8,214 nucleotides of DNA. It comes from JAVBKA01 sp031546715. Its GTDB lineage: Bacteria; Bacillota; Clostridia; Oscillospirales; UBA929. Below, one piece after another: positions 1 to 6,675 of this stretch. The translations under genes and the position numbers were made by a program. Where the stretch lies: contig JAVBKA010000013.1 in the NCBI GenBank assembly GCA_031546715.1, positions 1-8,214 of the forward strand, read 5' to 3'. Under the pieces are notes generated by a model. The model searched no databases. It was not told the DNA's origin and saw only the letters and a program-made list of their open reading frames with translations. The stretch's first letter is position 1, and the number at the start of each line of letters is the position of its first letter.

Positions 1-57
1 AAGTCTGGCAATCCGATGGATTGTGAGGCTTTTATCGCTGTTTTCCGAAAACGATAG
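1..57 (+). CDS. Possible C-terminal end of an upstream gene (partial)
   Basis: Frame 1 is open from the window edge to a TAG at 55-57 and would encode 18 residues ending in FIAVFRKR. The stop lies 18 bases before a strong rho-independent terminator, which is where the end of a gene would be expected. The fragment is too short to recognise a family. Frame 2 is also open through this stretch, but it runs on through the terminator, so it is less likely. The assignment rests on position only and is weak. Confidence 0.3.
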   Translation, partial: KSGNPMDCEAFIAVFRKR

Positions 58-75
58 ATGTTTTTTCGGTAATTG

Positions 76-109
76 GCGGGTAGAAGCAGATAGCTTCTAC
101 CCGCTTTTT
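76..109 (+). terminator. Strong rho-independent terminator
   Basis: A perfect 12-bp stem pairs bases 76-87 (GCGGGTAGAAGC) with 93-104. It closes a 5-base loop (AGATA) and is followed at once by TTTTT at 105-109. The GC-rich base and the directly attached T-run are textbook for intrinsic termination on the plus strand. It ends whatever lies upstream, so the methyltransferase that follows should have its own promoter. Confidence 0.88.
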
Positions 110-162
110 GCATATTTTGACTGTCCTAATCAAAAACAAAAGCTTTGATTGGGTCAGCTATT

Positions 163-168
163 GGAGGG
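163..168 (+). promoter_or_regulatory. Ribosome binding site fixing the methyltransferase start
   Basis: GGAGGG lies 8 bases before the ATG at 177. This favours that ATG over an in-frame TTG at 108, which sits in the T-run of the terminator and has no ribosome binding site. Confidence 0.75.
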
Positions 169-176
169 TTAATGAA

Positions 177-974
177 ATGGATAGCACACGAGTTATCAGA
201 GATTACTACAATGAAACGGTGGAAACAGAATGGAATCGCATTGCAAATCGTCCGGAATTTTTGCTGACCTGCCGATTTATTGACCGTTATGTGCGGTCGG
301 GCGAACGGATATTGGACATCGGCGGCGGACCCGGGAGGTACTCACTTTATCTCGCCGACAAAGGCTGTGACGTCACATTGTTAGACCTGTCGGACGCAAA
401 CGTCGAATTTGCGGCCTCCAAAGCACGAGAACAGGGCATTGCACTCAGAACGCTCCGCGGTGACGCACGCGAAGCGGACACGGTTGTATCTGGCTTGTTT
501 GACCATGTTTTACTGATGGGTCCACTATATCATCTGCTTGAGGAATGCGACCGTGTAAAGGCTGTCAACGCATGTTTAAAGCTTCTCAAGCCTGGCGGAA
601 TGCTGTTTGTATCGTTTATTAACATGTTCGCAGGGATGATTTACGCAATGAAAATAGACCCTGCAATTATACTTGACCAGAATGAGTCAGAATTTTATAC
701 CACAGTCCTTTCAGATACAAGCTTTGCAGGCAAGGCGTTTACACAGGCGTACTTTATCAACCAAAACGAGGTTCTGCCCTTTATGTCTCAATTTCCACTG
801 GAAAAGCTGCATCTCTTTGGACAAGAGGGCATCACCTCGCCATGTGAGGATAACCTGTTCTCAAAGTCGCCGGAAATTTCTGCGGCATGGCTGGATATGG
901 CTGAAAAGCTTTGTGAACGGGAAAACCTATTAAGCTGGTCAGAGCACTTGATGTATGTGGGGAGAAAGCTGTAA
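177..974 (+). CDS. Class I SAM-dependent methyltransferase
   Basis: This 265-residue cytoplasmic protein should transfer a methyl group from S-adenosylmethionine to an unknown acceptor. The Rossmann-fold motifs are clear. Motif I is ILDIGGGPG at about residues 45-53, the acidic residue at the end of strand 2 is D70 (VTLLDLS), and there is GDA at 95-97. The FDHVLLMGPLYHL stretch at about 108-120 is the motif IV region, and LLKPGGMLFVSF follows as the post-motif strand. The length fits stand-alone small-molecule-type enzymes of this class (Methyltransf_11/25-like). No substrate-specific domain is recognisable, so the acceptor cannot be named. The gene stands alone between a terminator and the promoter of the TetR operon, 115 bases upstream of tetR. 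I see no hairpin terminator after it, so read-through into the operon is possible. No convincing sigma-A promoter was found in front of it. Confidence 0.88.
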   Translation: MDSTRVIRDYYNETVETEWNRIANRPEFLLTCRFIDRYVRSGERILDIGGGPGRYSLYLADKGCDVTLLDLSDANVEFAASKAREQGIALRTLRGDAREADTVVSGLFDHVLLMGPLYHLLEECDRVKAVNACLKLLKPGGMLFVSFINMFAGMIYAMKIDPAIILDQNESEFYTTVLSDTSFAGKAFTQAYFINQNEVLPFMSQFPLEKLHLFGQEGITSPCEDNLFSKSPEISAAWLDMAEKLCERENLLSWSEHLMYVGRKL

Positions 975-1019
975 AGTTCAGAATGCTGTCATATGCAATG
1001 AAAAAATACAATAACCCTA

Positions 1020-1048
1020 TTGACTGACTAAGTCAGTCGTGCTATATT
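1020..1048 (+). promoter_or_regulatory. Sigma-A-type promoter of the TetR/ABC operon
   Basis: TTGACT (1020-1025) and TATATT (1043-1048) are separated by exactly 17 bases, which is close to the sigma-A consensus. Transcription would start near 1055, about 35 bases before the tetR start codon. The -35 box lies inside one inverted-repeat operator and the start point lies inside a second. This arrangement is expected for a promoter repressed by steric blocking. Confidence 0.78.
1022..1038. promoter_or_regulatory. Operator O1, probable TetR binding site
   Basis: This is a perfect inverted repeat: GACTGACT at 1022-1029, a central A at 1030, and AGTCAGTC at 1031-1038. It overlaps the -35 box and sits about 50 bases before a TetR-type regulator gene. 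TetR-family proteins usually bind such palindromes in their own promoter, so negative autoregulation is likely. Binding itself is inferred. Confidence 0.75.
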
Positions 1049-1050
1049 AT

Positions 1051-1067
1051 AACTGACCCAGTCAGTC
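1051..1067. promoter_or_regulatory. Operator O2, second probable TetR binding site
   Basis: This is the same 17-base pattern as O1, with an intact right half (AGTCAGTC, 1060-1067) and a left half (AACTGACC, 1051-1058) matching O1 at 6 of 8 positions. Its centre is 29 bases from that of O1. It covers the predicted transcription start, so a repressor bound to both sites would bracket the -10 box. Confidence 0.65.
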
Positions 1068-1089
1068 AGCGGCTTGAAGGGAGGGCATT

Positions 1090-1710
1090 ATGTATTCAAA
1101 GTTTTTAGCACTGCCGGAAGAAAAGCAACGGACTATTCTCAGCGCGGCAATCGCAGAATTCACTGCAAAGGGGTACAAGGCGGCATCCACCGACATTATT
1201 GCTGGAAATGCGGGTATTTCTAAAGGCTCGCTGTTTCTTTACTTCAAAAGCAAAAAGGACTTATTTCTTTACGCATACAACCACGCAATCAAAGTTGCGT
1301 TAGAAGAATATTTCTGTTCCGATGTAACGGATAACAGAGATATTTTAGAAAAACTCAAGCTCGCGTTTGTCCATAAAATTCATATGACCGCTAAAAATCC
1401 TGGTGTTTTTGAGTTTGCATTGGCGGCTTTGAGGGAAAAATCCCCCGAAATTTTGCATAATATTGATAGCTTTAACGCAAAATCCTTGGAAAACGCATTT
1501 TCTCTATTTTTTGACAATATTGATGTCACTCTCTTTAAAGATGATATCGACCCCAAGCGGGCAATTGACATCATAACTTGGACTACACAGAGCTTTGCCG
1601 CCAGATATCAAGCTACACTGCCGAAGCATTTAGACGAATTTGAGTTTTCGGAGCTGATCACAGAACTTGATGAGTATCTGAACATATTACGGAAAGCATT
1701 ATACAAATAA
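1090..1710 (+). CDS. TetR/AcrR-family transcriptional repressor
   Basis: This 206-residue DNA-binding regulator has a typical TetR-family length. The N-terminal TetR_N domain spans about residues 10-60. A first helix (RTILSAAIAEFTAKGY) is followed by a helix-turn-helix at about 33-53 (STDIIAGNAGISKGSLFLYF) and the characteristic FKSKKDLF segment. The rest is a variable, mostly helical ligand-binding and dimerisation domain in which no ligand class can be read. The ATG follows AAGGGAGGG (1077-1085) with a 4-base gap. It is the first gene of a four-gene operon, 25 bases before the ABC ATPase gene. The promoter in front of it carries two matching inverted repeats, so it most likely represses itself and the exporter. 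The inducer is presumably a compound the transporter handles, which is inference. Confidence 0.92.
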   Translation: MYSKFLALPEEKQRTILSAAIAEFTAKGYKAASTDIIAGNAGISKGSLFLYFKSKKDLFLYAYNHAIKVALEEYFCSDVTDNRDILEKLKLAFVHKIHMTAKNPGVFEFALAALREKSPEILHNIDSFNAKSLENAFSLFFDNIDVTLFKDDIDPKRAIDIITWTTQSFAARYQATLPKHLDEFEFSELITELDEYLNILRKALYK

Positions 1711-1735
1711 GCAAGCTGAAAGGAACAACATCTAT

Positions 1736-2617
1736 ATGAATGTAATTGACATTAAAAACTTGACAAAATACTACGGAAAATCACGCGGAATTATTGATGT
1801 CAGCTTTAGCATTGATGAAGGCGAAATATTTGGCTTTATTGGTCCTAACGGCGCAGGAAAATCCACAACTATCCGTATTTTACTGGGGCTTATTCATCAA
1901 ACCAGCGGCACGGCAACGGTTTTCGGCAAGGACATCTCTGACCATACCATTCGCAAGGAAATCGGATATCTGCCAAGTGAAGTATTTTACTATGAAAACA
2001 TGCGTGTTATTGACTTACTTAATTATTCCGCCAGCTTTTACAAAAAAGATTGCAGCGAACGCATTAAATCCCTTGCGGCACGTATGGATTTAGACCTTAA
2101 GAAGAAAATTGACGACCTATCTTTTGGAAACAAAAAGAAGGTTGGCATTGTTCAGGGGCTGATTCACTCCCCCAAGCTAATTATTCTTGATGAGCCTACC
2201 AGTGGTCTTGACCCGCTGATGCAGCAAACATTTTTTAAGCTCATTGACGAAGAAAGCAAGCGGGGCGCAACAGTGCTTTTCTCCTCCCATGTGCTCAGTG
2301 AGGTTCAGCGCATGTGTAATCGTGTTGCGATTATTAAAGAGGGCAGACTTGTTAAGCTGGAAAGTGTCGCCAAACTTAATGAAGGGCAGTATAAAAAAGT
2401 AAGGCTTGAGGGCAATGTTCAAGACAGCATCGCCTCAATTCATGGCGTTGCAAATTTCCTGCGTGACCCCTCAGGCGTGAGCTTTATTTACTACGGAAAT
2501 ATTGTGGAGCTGATTAAGACGATTTCTCAAACCGACTTTACCAATATTGGCATAGAAGAGCCTGATTTAGAGGAAATTTTTCTCCATTACTATGAAAAGG
2601 AGGAACAAAAAAAGTGA
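1736..2617 (+). CDS. ABC transporter ATP-binding protein (ABC-2 type exporter)
   Basis: This 293-residue cytoplasmic ATPase powers the two permeases encoded directly downstream. Visible motifs are Walker A GPNGAGKS (36-43), a Q-loop region reading IGYLPSE (76-82), Walker B LIILDE (148-153), the D-loop region SGLD (156-159) and the switch histidine H185 (SSHVLSE). The signature motif is LSFGN (128-132) instead of LSGGQ; such variants are known in the BcrA/CcmA-like branch that pairs with ABC-2 permeases. About 80 C-terminal residues beyond the ATPase core are typical of that branch. The ATG follows AAAGG at 1719-1723. The 3' end overlaps the next start codon by four bases (GTGA), which points to translational coupling. 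The substrate is unknown; relatives export peptides, antibiotics or lipids. Confidence 0.93.
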   Translation: MNVIDIKNLTKYYGKSRGIIDVSFSIDEGEIFGFIGPNGAGKSTTIRILLGLIHQTSGTATVFGKDISDHTIRKEIGYLPSEVFYYENMRVIDLLNYSASFYKKDCSERIKSLAARMDLDLKKKIDDLSFGNKKKVGIVQGLIHSPKLIILDEPTSGLDPLMQQTFFKLIDEESKRGATVLFSSHVLSEVQRMCNRVAIIKEGRLVKLESVAKLNEGQYKKVRLEGNVQDSIASIHGVANFLRDPSGVSFIYYGNIVELIKTISQTDFTNIGIEEPDLEEIFLHYYEKEEQKK

Positions 2618-3414
2618 ACATTTTCAAGCATGAGCTAAAAGCACTAAGTCATATGCTCATTGGGTTCACTTTGAGCATCCTCGCTCTTGGTGCAATGTTT
2701 TATAGCATGTATCCCATGTTTACGGAGGAAATGGACGATTTTAAGGAGCTGACCCAAAACGTACCGGAGGCAGCTCTAATCGCATTAGGTTTGGACTTCG
2801 ATAAAATGGGTACGTTTTTAGGTATGTTTTCCTTTTTATTCATTTACTTGGGAATCACTGCGGGAATAATGGCGTTTTTAATAGGTGCAAAAATGCTTTC
2901 TAAGGAAACCAGAGCAAAAACCAGCGATTTTTTGCTAACAAAGCCCAGAACCAGAATGTCTATTCTTCTAAGCAAGCTACTTGCGGGCGTGGTTGCGATT
3001 TTGATTGTAAATGTAGCGTCATTTGTTGAAAACATAATTTTTGCAAGGGCGTACACGTCTGATTCTGAGTTTGATTTGCCGAAACTGCTGCTAATGTCCA
3101 GTTCCATGCTCTGGATTCAGCTTTGGCTGCTGGTTCTTGGCGTCACTGTGGGAGTTTTCTTCTCGAAGCTGAAAAACCCTATGCCTATTGCCACATGTAC
3201 TGTTTTGGGATTATACGCCCTAGGCACGGTTGGTACTGTAATCGGTGATGAAAAGCTTAGTTATTTTTCGCCCTTTAAGTATTTTGACACCACGTATCTG
3301 TTAAACCATGATTTTTACGAACCCTACTTGTTTTTAACGGCTATTTTGGGTTTTATCGTGCTGGGTGTGTCCTCCTTTGTGTGGTATCATTACAAAGATA
3401 TTCACGCTGTATAG
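2614..3414 (+). CDS. ABC-2 type transporter permease, first copy
   Basis: This 266-residue integral membrane protein has about six predicted helices, near residues 14-36, 68-92, 122-146, 158-182, 192-214 and 238-258. The extracellular or inter-helix segment after helix 1 is rich in acidic residues (TEEMDDFKEL). Between helices 2 and 3 lies the cytoplasmic coupling segment KTSDFLLTKP, shared with the next gene. The start is GTG, overlapping the TGA of the ATPase gene by four bases. AAAAGGAGG at 2595-2603 lies 10 bases upstream, inside the ATPase gene. With the second permease it probably forms a heterodimeric membrane channel driven by the ATPase. It belongs to the ABC2_membrane group used by bacitracin- or lantibiotic-type exporters, but the substrate cannot be inferred. 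Confidence 0.88.
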   Translation: MNIFKHELKALSHMLIGFTLSILALGAMFYSMYPMFTEEMDDFKELTQNVPEAALIALGLDFDKMGTFLGMFSFLFIYLGITAGIMAFLIGAKMLSKETRAKTSDFLLTKPRTRMSILLSKLLAGVVAILIVNVASFVENIIFARAYTSDSEFDLPKLLLMSSSMLWIQLWLLVLGVTVGVFFSKLKNPMPIATCTVLGLYALGTVGTVIGDEKLSYFSPFKYFDTTYLLNHDFYEPYLFLTAILGFIVLGVSSFVWYHYKDIHAV

Positions 3415-3417
3415 TAG

Positions 3418-3423
3418 AAAGGG
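3418..3423 (+). promoter_or_regulatory. Ribosome binding site fixing the second permease start
   Basis: AAAGGG lies 7 bases before the ATG at 3431. An in-frame GTG at 3365 would give 22 more residues, but it lies inside the first permease gene and has no ribosome binding site, and those residues do not resemble the N-terminus of the paralogue. Both permeases then begin MNIF. Confidence 0.7.
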
Positions 3424-3430
3424 TGCAATT

Positions 3431-4222
3431 ATGAATATTTTCTTGATGGAGTTAAAAGCCCATTTACGAGGTACAATTTTCTGGTGTCTTGGCATTGCCG
3501 CATTTTTAGGTGCGTCCTTTAGTAAGATGTCTGTCCTGACGAGCGGCAGTGCTGACATTAATAAGATTATGGATGTATATCCCAAGTCTCTCAAGGCGAT
3601 TTTCGGAATAGGCAACTTTGACCTTTCCACGGTCATCGGCTTTTTTGGAATACTGTATATTTTTATTCAACTTATGCTGGGGCTTCATGCCGCCATGCTG
3701 GGCGCAAACATTATCGCCAAAGAAGAGCGGGATAAAACCAGCGAGTTTTTGCTAACGAAGCCCGTGTCCAGAAGACGTATATTAACTGCAAAGCTTGCGG
3801 CGGGTGTGCTTATTATGGTACTGCTGTGGGCAGTGGCGTGGCTGGTATCCCATGCAGTGTTAGTTAATTATGACAGCACTGCGGGCGGCGATTTGGCAGT
3901 CTTATATTCAGGGGTTCTTTTATTTCAATTGGTGTATTTCGGCATAGGTTTTGCCATTGCAGGGATAAGCAAAAGCGTAAAAAAGGCGGGAGCAATCTCA
4001 ACTTCGTTACTTTTTGCCGATTTTGCCCTTGCCATGGTATCTCAAGTTAATCCAAACCTAAAATTTTTAGGATATCTGACGCCTTTTCGATATTTCACCG
4101 CCGAAAAAGTTATTAGTGACGGTAGCTGGAATGTGGTGGTGGTACTGGCGGCGATTCTCCTCGCCGTGGTGGGGGTTGTGCTGGCATATTTGAGATATCC
4201 AAGGCGAGACGCAGCTATATAG
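3431..4222 (+). CDS. ABC-2 type transporter permease, second copy
   Basis: This 263-residue integral membrane protein has about six helices and is paralogous to the first permease. Both start MNIF followed by an E-L-K-A segment. Both carry the cytoplasmic segment KTS(D/E)FLLTKP followed by an R-rich stretch and a K-L-x-A-G-V helix start, and both have a SPFKYF/TPFRYF motif before the last helix. This indicates tandem duplication and divergence, with the two products forming a heterodimer. The gene lies 16 bases after the first permease and is the last gene of the operon; a hairpin terminator follows about 80 bases later. No extra domains are seen. The substrate is unknown. Confidence 0.88.
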   Translation: MNIFLMELKAHLRGTIFWCLGIAAFLGASFSKMSVLTSGSADINKIMDVYPKSLKAIFGIGNFDLSTVIGFFGILYIFIQLMLGLHAAMLGANIIAKEERDKTSEFLLTKPVSRRRILTAKLAAGVLIMVLLWAVAWLVSHAVLVNYDSTAGGDLAVLYSGVLLFQLVYFGIGFAIAGISKSVKKAGAISTSLLFADFALAMVSQVNPNLKFLGYLTPFRYFTAEKVISDGSWNVVVVLAAILLAVVGVVLAYLRYPRRDAAI

Positions 4223-4239
4223 GCTTTTTCGGTGATGAA

Positions 4240-4263
4240 AATCATCGGAGAAATCATCGGAGA
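4240..4263 (+). repeat. 12-bp tandem repeat, two copies
   Basis: AATCATCGGAGA occurs twice head to tail (4240-4251 and 4252-4263) just after the operon's last stop codon. The first copy also pairs with GATGA at 4234-4238 in a short GATGA/TCATC hairpin. Function is unknown; it may be simple slippage. Confidence 0.8.
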
Positions 4264-4301
4264 AATTTGCGAAGCCACAGCGTTGGACAATATTTCACAG
4301 G

Positions 4302-4359
4302 GTAAAACTTAGAACCTTTTTCAATTGAATAAAGTTCTAAGTTTTACATTTACTTTTTT
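4302..4359 (+). terminator. AT-rich hairpin ending the ABC operon
   Basis: A perfect 14-bp stem pairs 4302-4315 (GTAAAACTTAGAAC) with 4334-4347. The 18-base loop contains the palindrome TTCAATTGAA (4320-4329), which could form an inner stem. T6 lies at 4354-4359, seven bases after the stem. The position between the last permease and a new promoter supports a terminator. The gap before the T-run and the AT-rich stem make it weaker than the other two terminators, and an operator role is an alternative. Confidence 0.65.
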
Positions 4360-4377
4360 AACAAAATGTGATAGAGT
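4349..4377 (+). promoter_or_regulatory. Probable promoter of the sensor-deacetylase unit
   Basis: TTTACT (4349-4354) and TAGAGT (4372-4377) are 17 bases apart, and the -10 box is preceded by TGA (4369-4371), an extended -10 signature. Transcription would start near 4384, about 30 bases before the start codon. Each box matches consensus only in part, so this is a moderate prediction. It sits directly against the operon-end hairpin. Confidence 0.42.
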
Positions 4378-4396
4378 TGTGATGCAGAATATTGAC

Positions 4397-4404
4397 GGAG
4401 GTGG
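4397..4404 (+). promoter_or_regulatory. Ribosome binding site fixing the sensor start
   Basis: GGAGGTGG lies 8 bases before the ATG at 4413. An in-frame TTG at 4392 lies upstream of this site and would place it inside the gene, so the ATG is chosen. The protein then begins directly with a membrane helix. Confidence 0.8.
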
Positions 4405-4412
4405 AGAACGTT

Positions 4413-6596
4413 ATGATAGTTCACTTGGTTACAGCCCTCGTCTTTCTCGCCTTTTCTGTGAACATAATAATATTGCTCCACGGACTTAAGTCCGGTGACA
4501 GTAAGAGGTTATTTTACTATCATCTGCTGTTACTGTGCTGTGCAGTGCTGTGCTTAAGTGAAACGCTGTATTTTTTCTCAAGAAATGTCACCGAAGCGGT
4601 CTTTACTGTTCGTATTGAATATGCGGTGTCGCCGTTTATCGGGCCTCTATTTTTCTTTTTTGCCGCAGATTTTTTTAAGATAAAGTTTAAAAATCGCCTG
4701 TTTGCGCCCATATCATTTGGGATTTCGGCGGCAATAGTTATCGTAATTGCCATACGCGTGTTAGACGAGCATATGTGGATAAGCTTTCAATTTAAACAAA
4801 TGCTAACCATACCATTTTTAGGCTTCACGGCTGGCTGGCTGTATTATTTAGTTGACATTTGGAATTGTGCTTTTGCCCTTGCCGCTCTGGGACTTCTGAT
4901 ATATAATTTTGTCCGCAAAAATTCTTCAACAAGAAGGCTTCTTTTGCCTATTATAATAGGTGTAGTTGTACTCATTATTATTAATTCGGTGTACTTATTC
5001 GGACTTTTGCCTGGTGGTATGGCGGTGTTCCCCCTTGGCTGTACTGCATTTTTAGTACTAGCGCGTAATACTCTCCACAAAACTTGGGCGTATGAAACCC
5101 GTTCAGACAACATTGAAACTGCCTTTCATGCCATGAGCGAAGGCGTTGTTTTAGCTGACGCTGAGTATCATCTGCTCTCGTACAACCAAGCCGCGGCACG
5201 GATTTTCCCAATGCTTGCCAGAATTGGCTATCGTAACAGCATAAGTATTATTCCGCAATTAGTTAACGCAATTAAGAATTCCATGAGCGCAGGCAAAGCA
5301 AATACAGTGAGTGGCTTTGCAATCAAATGCGACGATGGAGTAAGCAAATACTATGACGCCAAAGTGGCGACCATAAAAACCAAGGGCGTTACATCTTGCC
5401 ATACCATATTAATTCAAGATGTAACCGCTAACACTGAGCTGCTTTCCTCCTTGGTAGATTCAAAAAACGAAACCGAGGATTTACTATTTTCCAAGGGCAG
5501 ATACCTTTCCAACGTGGGATATTGTCTGCAAGCCCCTTTGAGCACCATTACAGGCAGCTCCAAACTCTTGTTTTCAGAGGAATTATCCTCCCGCCAGCGT
5601 GCCTATGTGCAGGAAATATTGAACTCCGCCACAAATATGATTGAAATAGTGGATAGCATAATCGAATACACAAAGCTCGATTCCGGAGATTACACCCTAA
5701 ACCCTGTCAACTACAATTTGCCTCTATTGCTTGAACAAATAGAATCGCTGTATACATACGTCACGAAAAGCAAGGGCTTGGCGTTTTCACTCATTTTTAA
5801 AGGTGAAATCCCTCAGTACCTGTACGGCGACGACGTTCGTCTGCGCCAATTGCTTAACAACCTTCTTCGCAACGCTGTGCAGTTTACTCACAAGGGACGT
5901 GTTACGCTGACAGTTGAAGTGGTAAACGAGGTTCTCAAGTTTACCGTTAAGGACACCGGAATCGGCATAACCGAGGACGATGTAGCGCGGTTATTTACCC
6001 CAAAGGGTATAGCCTCCATGAGCAGTAACAGCGGCTCGGCAGGTCTAGGACTTACAATCACAAAAAGCATAATCAAAATGATGAACGGCTCAATCGATGT
6101 GTCCAGCGTGTACGGAAAAGGCTCAGTCTTTACTATAAAGCTGCCTATTATTTACGGCGAATCTCAGAACTTGACCCCTGGTCACACTGATTTTACATAT
6201 ATAAAAGCACCTGCTGCCAATGTTTTAGTAGTTGATGATAACTCTGTTAATCTAAAGGTTGCAAGTAAGCTGCTTAAGCTTTCCGAAATTTCCGCGGACA
6301 CCGCATCAAGCGCAGAGGAATGCTTTAAAAGGCTTGAAACCAAGAAATATGACTTGATTTTTATGGACCATATGATGCCAGAGATGGATGGCATTGAGGC
6401 CGTGAGAATAATACGCAAAACATACTCAGAAGAAGAGCTTGTCATAGTTGCACTGTCTGCAAATGCGGTAGAAAGCGCGCGTGATATGTTCCTAGAGGCA
6501 GGTATGCAGGACTTCCTTGCAAAACCTGTTGACAAATCTAAGCTACAGGAGATATTGCTTAGATGGCTACCTTCTTCAATAATCGGGAAGATGTGA
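4413..6596 (+). CDS. 7TM hybrid histidine-kinase-like sensor lacking the phospho-accepting histidine
   Basis: This 727-residue membrane sensor has about seven N-terminal helices (residues 1-225) resembling the 7TM input modules of some Firmicute sensor kinases. A PAS-like region follows (about 227-345), then a HisKA-like dimerisation segment (about 350-420), an HATPase domain (about 465-580) and a C-terminal receiver (about 603-720). The ATPase domain keeps N483/N487 in the N-box, DTGIG (514-518) and GLGL (544-547). The receiver keeps D608/D609, phospho-acceptor D652, S682 and K704. The H-box is altered: VGYCLQAPL stands where MSHEIRTPL is usual, so Tyr370 replaces the histidine and Cys371 the glutamate. 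It therefore probably cannot autophosphorylate in the canonical way. No DNA-binding response regulator is in the window. It is followed after 79 bases by the deacetylase gene and is likely co-transcribed with it. The ligand is unknown. Confidence 0.88.
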   Translation: MIVHLVTALVFLAFSVNIIILLHGLKSGDSKRLFYYHLLLLCCAVLCLSETLYFFSRNVTEAVFTVRIEYAVSPFIGPLFFFFAADFFKIKFKNRLFAPISFGISAAIVIVIAIRVLDEHMWISFQFKQMLTIPFLGFTAGWLYYLVDIWNCAFALAALGLLIYNFVRKNSSTRRLLLPIIIGVVVLIIINSVYLFGLLPGGMAVFPLGCTAFLVLARNTLHKTWAYETRSDNIETAFHAMSEGVVLADAEYHLLSYNQAAARIFPMLARIGYRNSISIIPQLVNAIKNSMSAGKANTVSGFAIKCDDGVSKYYDAKVATIKTKGVTSCHTILIQDVTANTELLSSLVDSKNETEDLLFSKGRYLSNVGYCLQAPLSTITGSSKLLFSEELSSRQRAYVQEILNSATNMIEIVDSIIEYTKLDSGDYTLNPVNYNLPLLLEQIESLYTYVTKSKGLAFSLIFKGEIPQYLYGDDVRLRQLLNNLLRNAVQFTHKGRVTLTVEVVNEVLKFTVKDTGIGITEDDVARLFTPKGIASMSSNSGSAGLGLTITKSIIKMMNGSIDVSSVYGKGSVFTIKLPIIYGESQNLTPGHTDFTYIKAPAANVLVVDDNSVNLKVASKLLKLSEISADTASSAEECFKRLETKKYDLIFMDHMMPEMDGIEAVRIIRKTYSEEELVIVALSANAVESARDMFLEAGMQDFLAKPVDKSKLQEILLRWLPSSIIGKM

Positions 6597-6662
6597 TGGG
6601 TACATTTCCCCGAACCAGCAAACTCTTTCGGCTGTATGCCGCACCTTGATTTCTTAATATTG

Positions 6663-6670
6663 TAGGAGGG
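6663..6670 (+). promoter_or_regulatory. Ribosome binding site supporting a TTG start
   Basis: TAGGAGGG lies 5 bases before TTG at 6676. The next in-frame ATG (6703) is 32 bases from this site and would remove the basic HKR residues that precede the hydrophobic export signal. TTG is therefore the likely start. Confidence 0.75.
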
Positions 6671-6675
6671 TTAGC

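Noticed and set aside
117..150. Promoter starting with TTGACT at 117 before the methyltransferase
   Set aside because: No -10-like hexamer lies 16-18 bases downstream; the best candidate (TTTGAT at 144-149) is 21 bases away.
108..176. Longer methyltransferase starting at an in-frame TTG at 108
   Set aside because: The TTG lies in the T-run of the upstream terminator and has no ribosome binding site, while GGAGGG is well placed before the ATG at 177.
673..933. 86-codon plus-strand ORF inside the methyltransferase gene
   Set aside because: It lies wholly inside a well-supported gene in another frame, has basic low-complexity content and has no domain or ribosome binding site.
4042..4290. 82-codon minus-strand ORF over the end of the second permease
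   Set aside because: Most of it is antisense to the permease, it has no ribosome binding site, and the open frame follows from the codon bias of the sense gene.
6597..6675. Possible promoter or terminator between the sensor and deacetylase genes
   Set aside because: TAATAT at 6655-6660 has no -35 partner at a usable distance and would start transcription in the ribosome binding site. The CCGAA/TTCGG hairpin (6610-6631) is only 5 bp and has no T-run.
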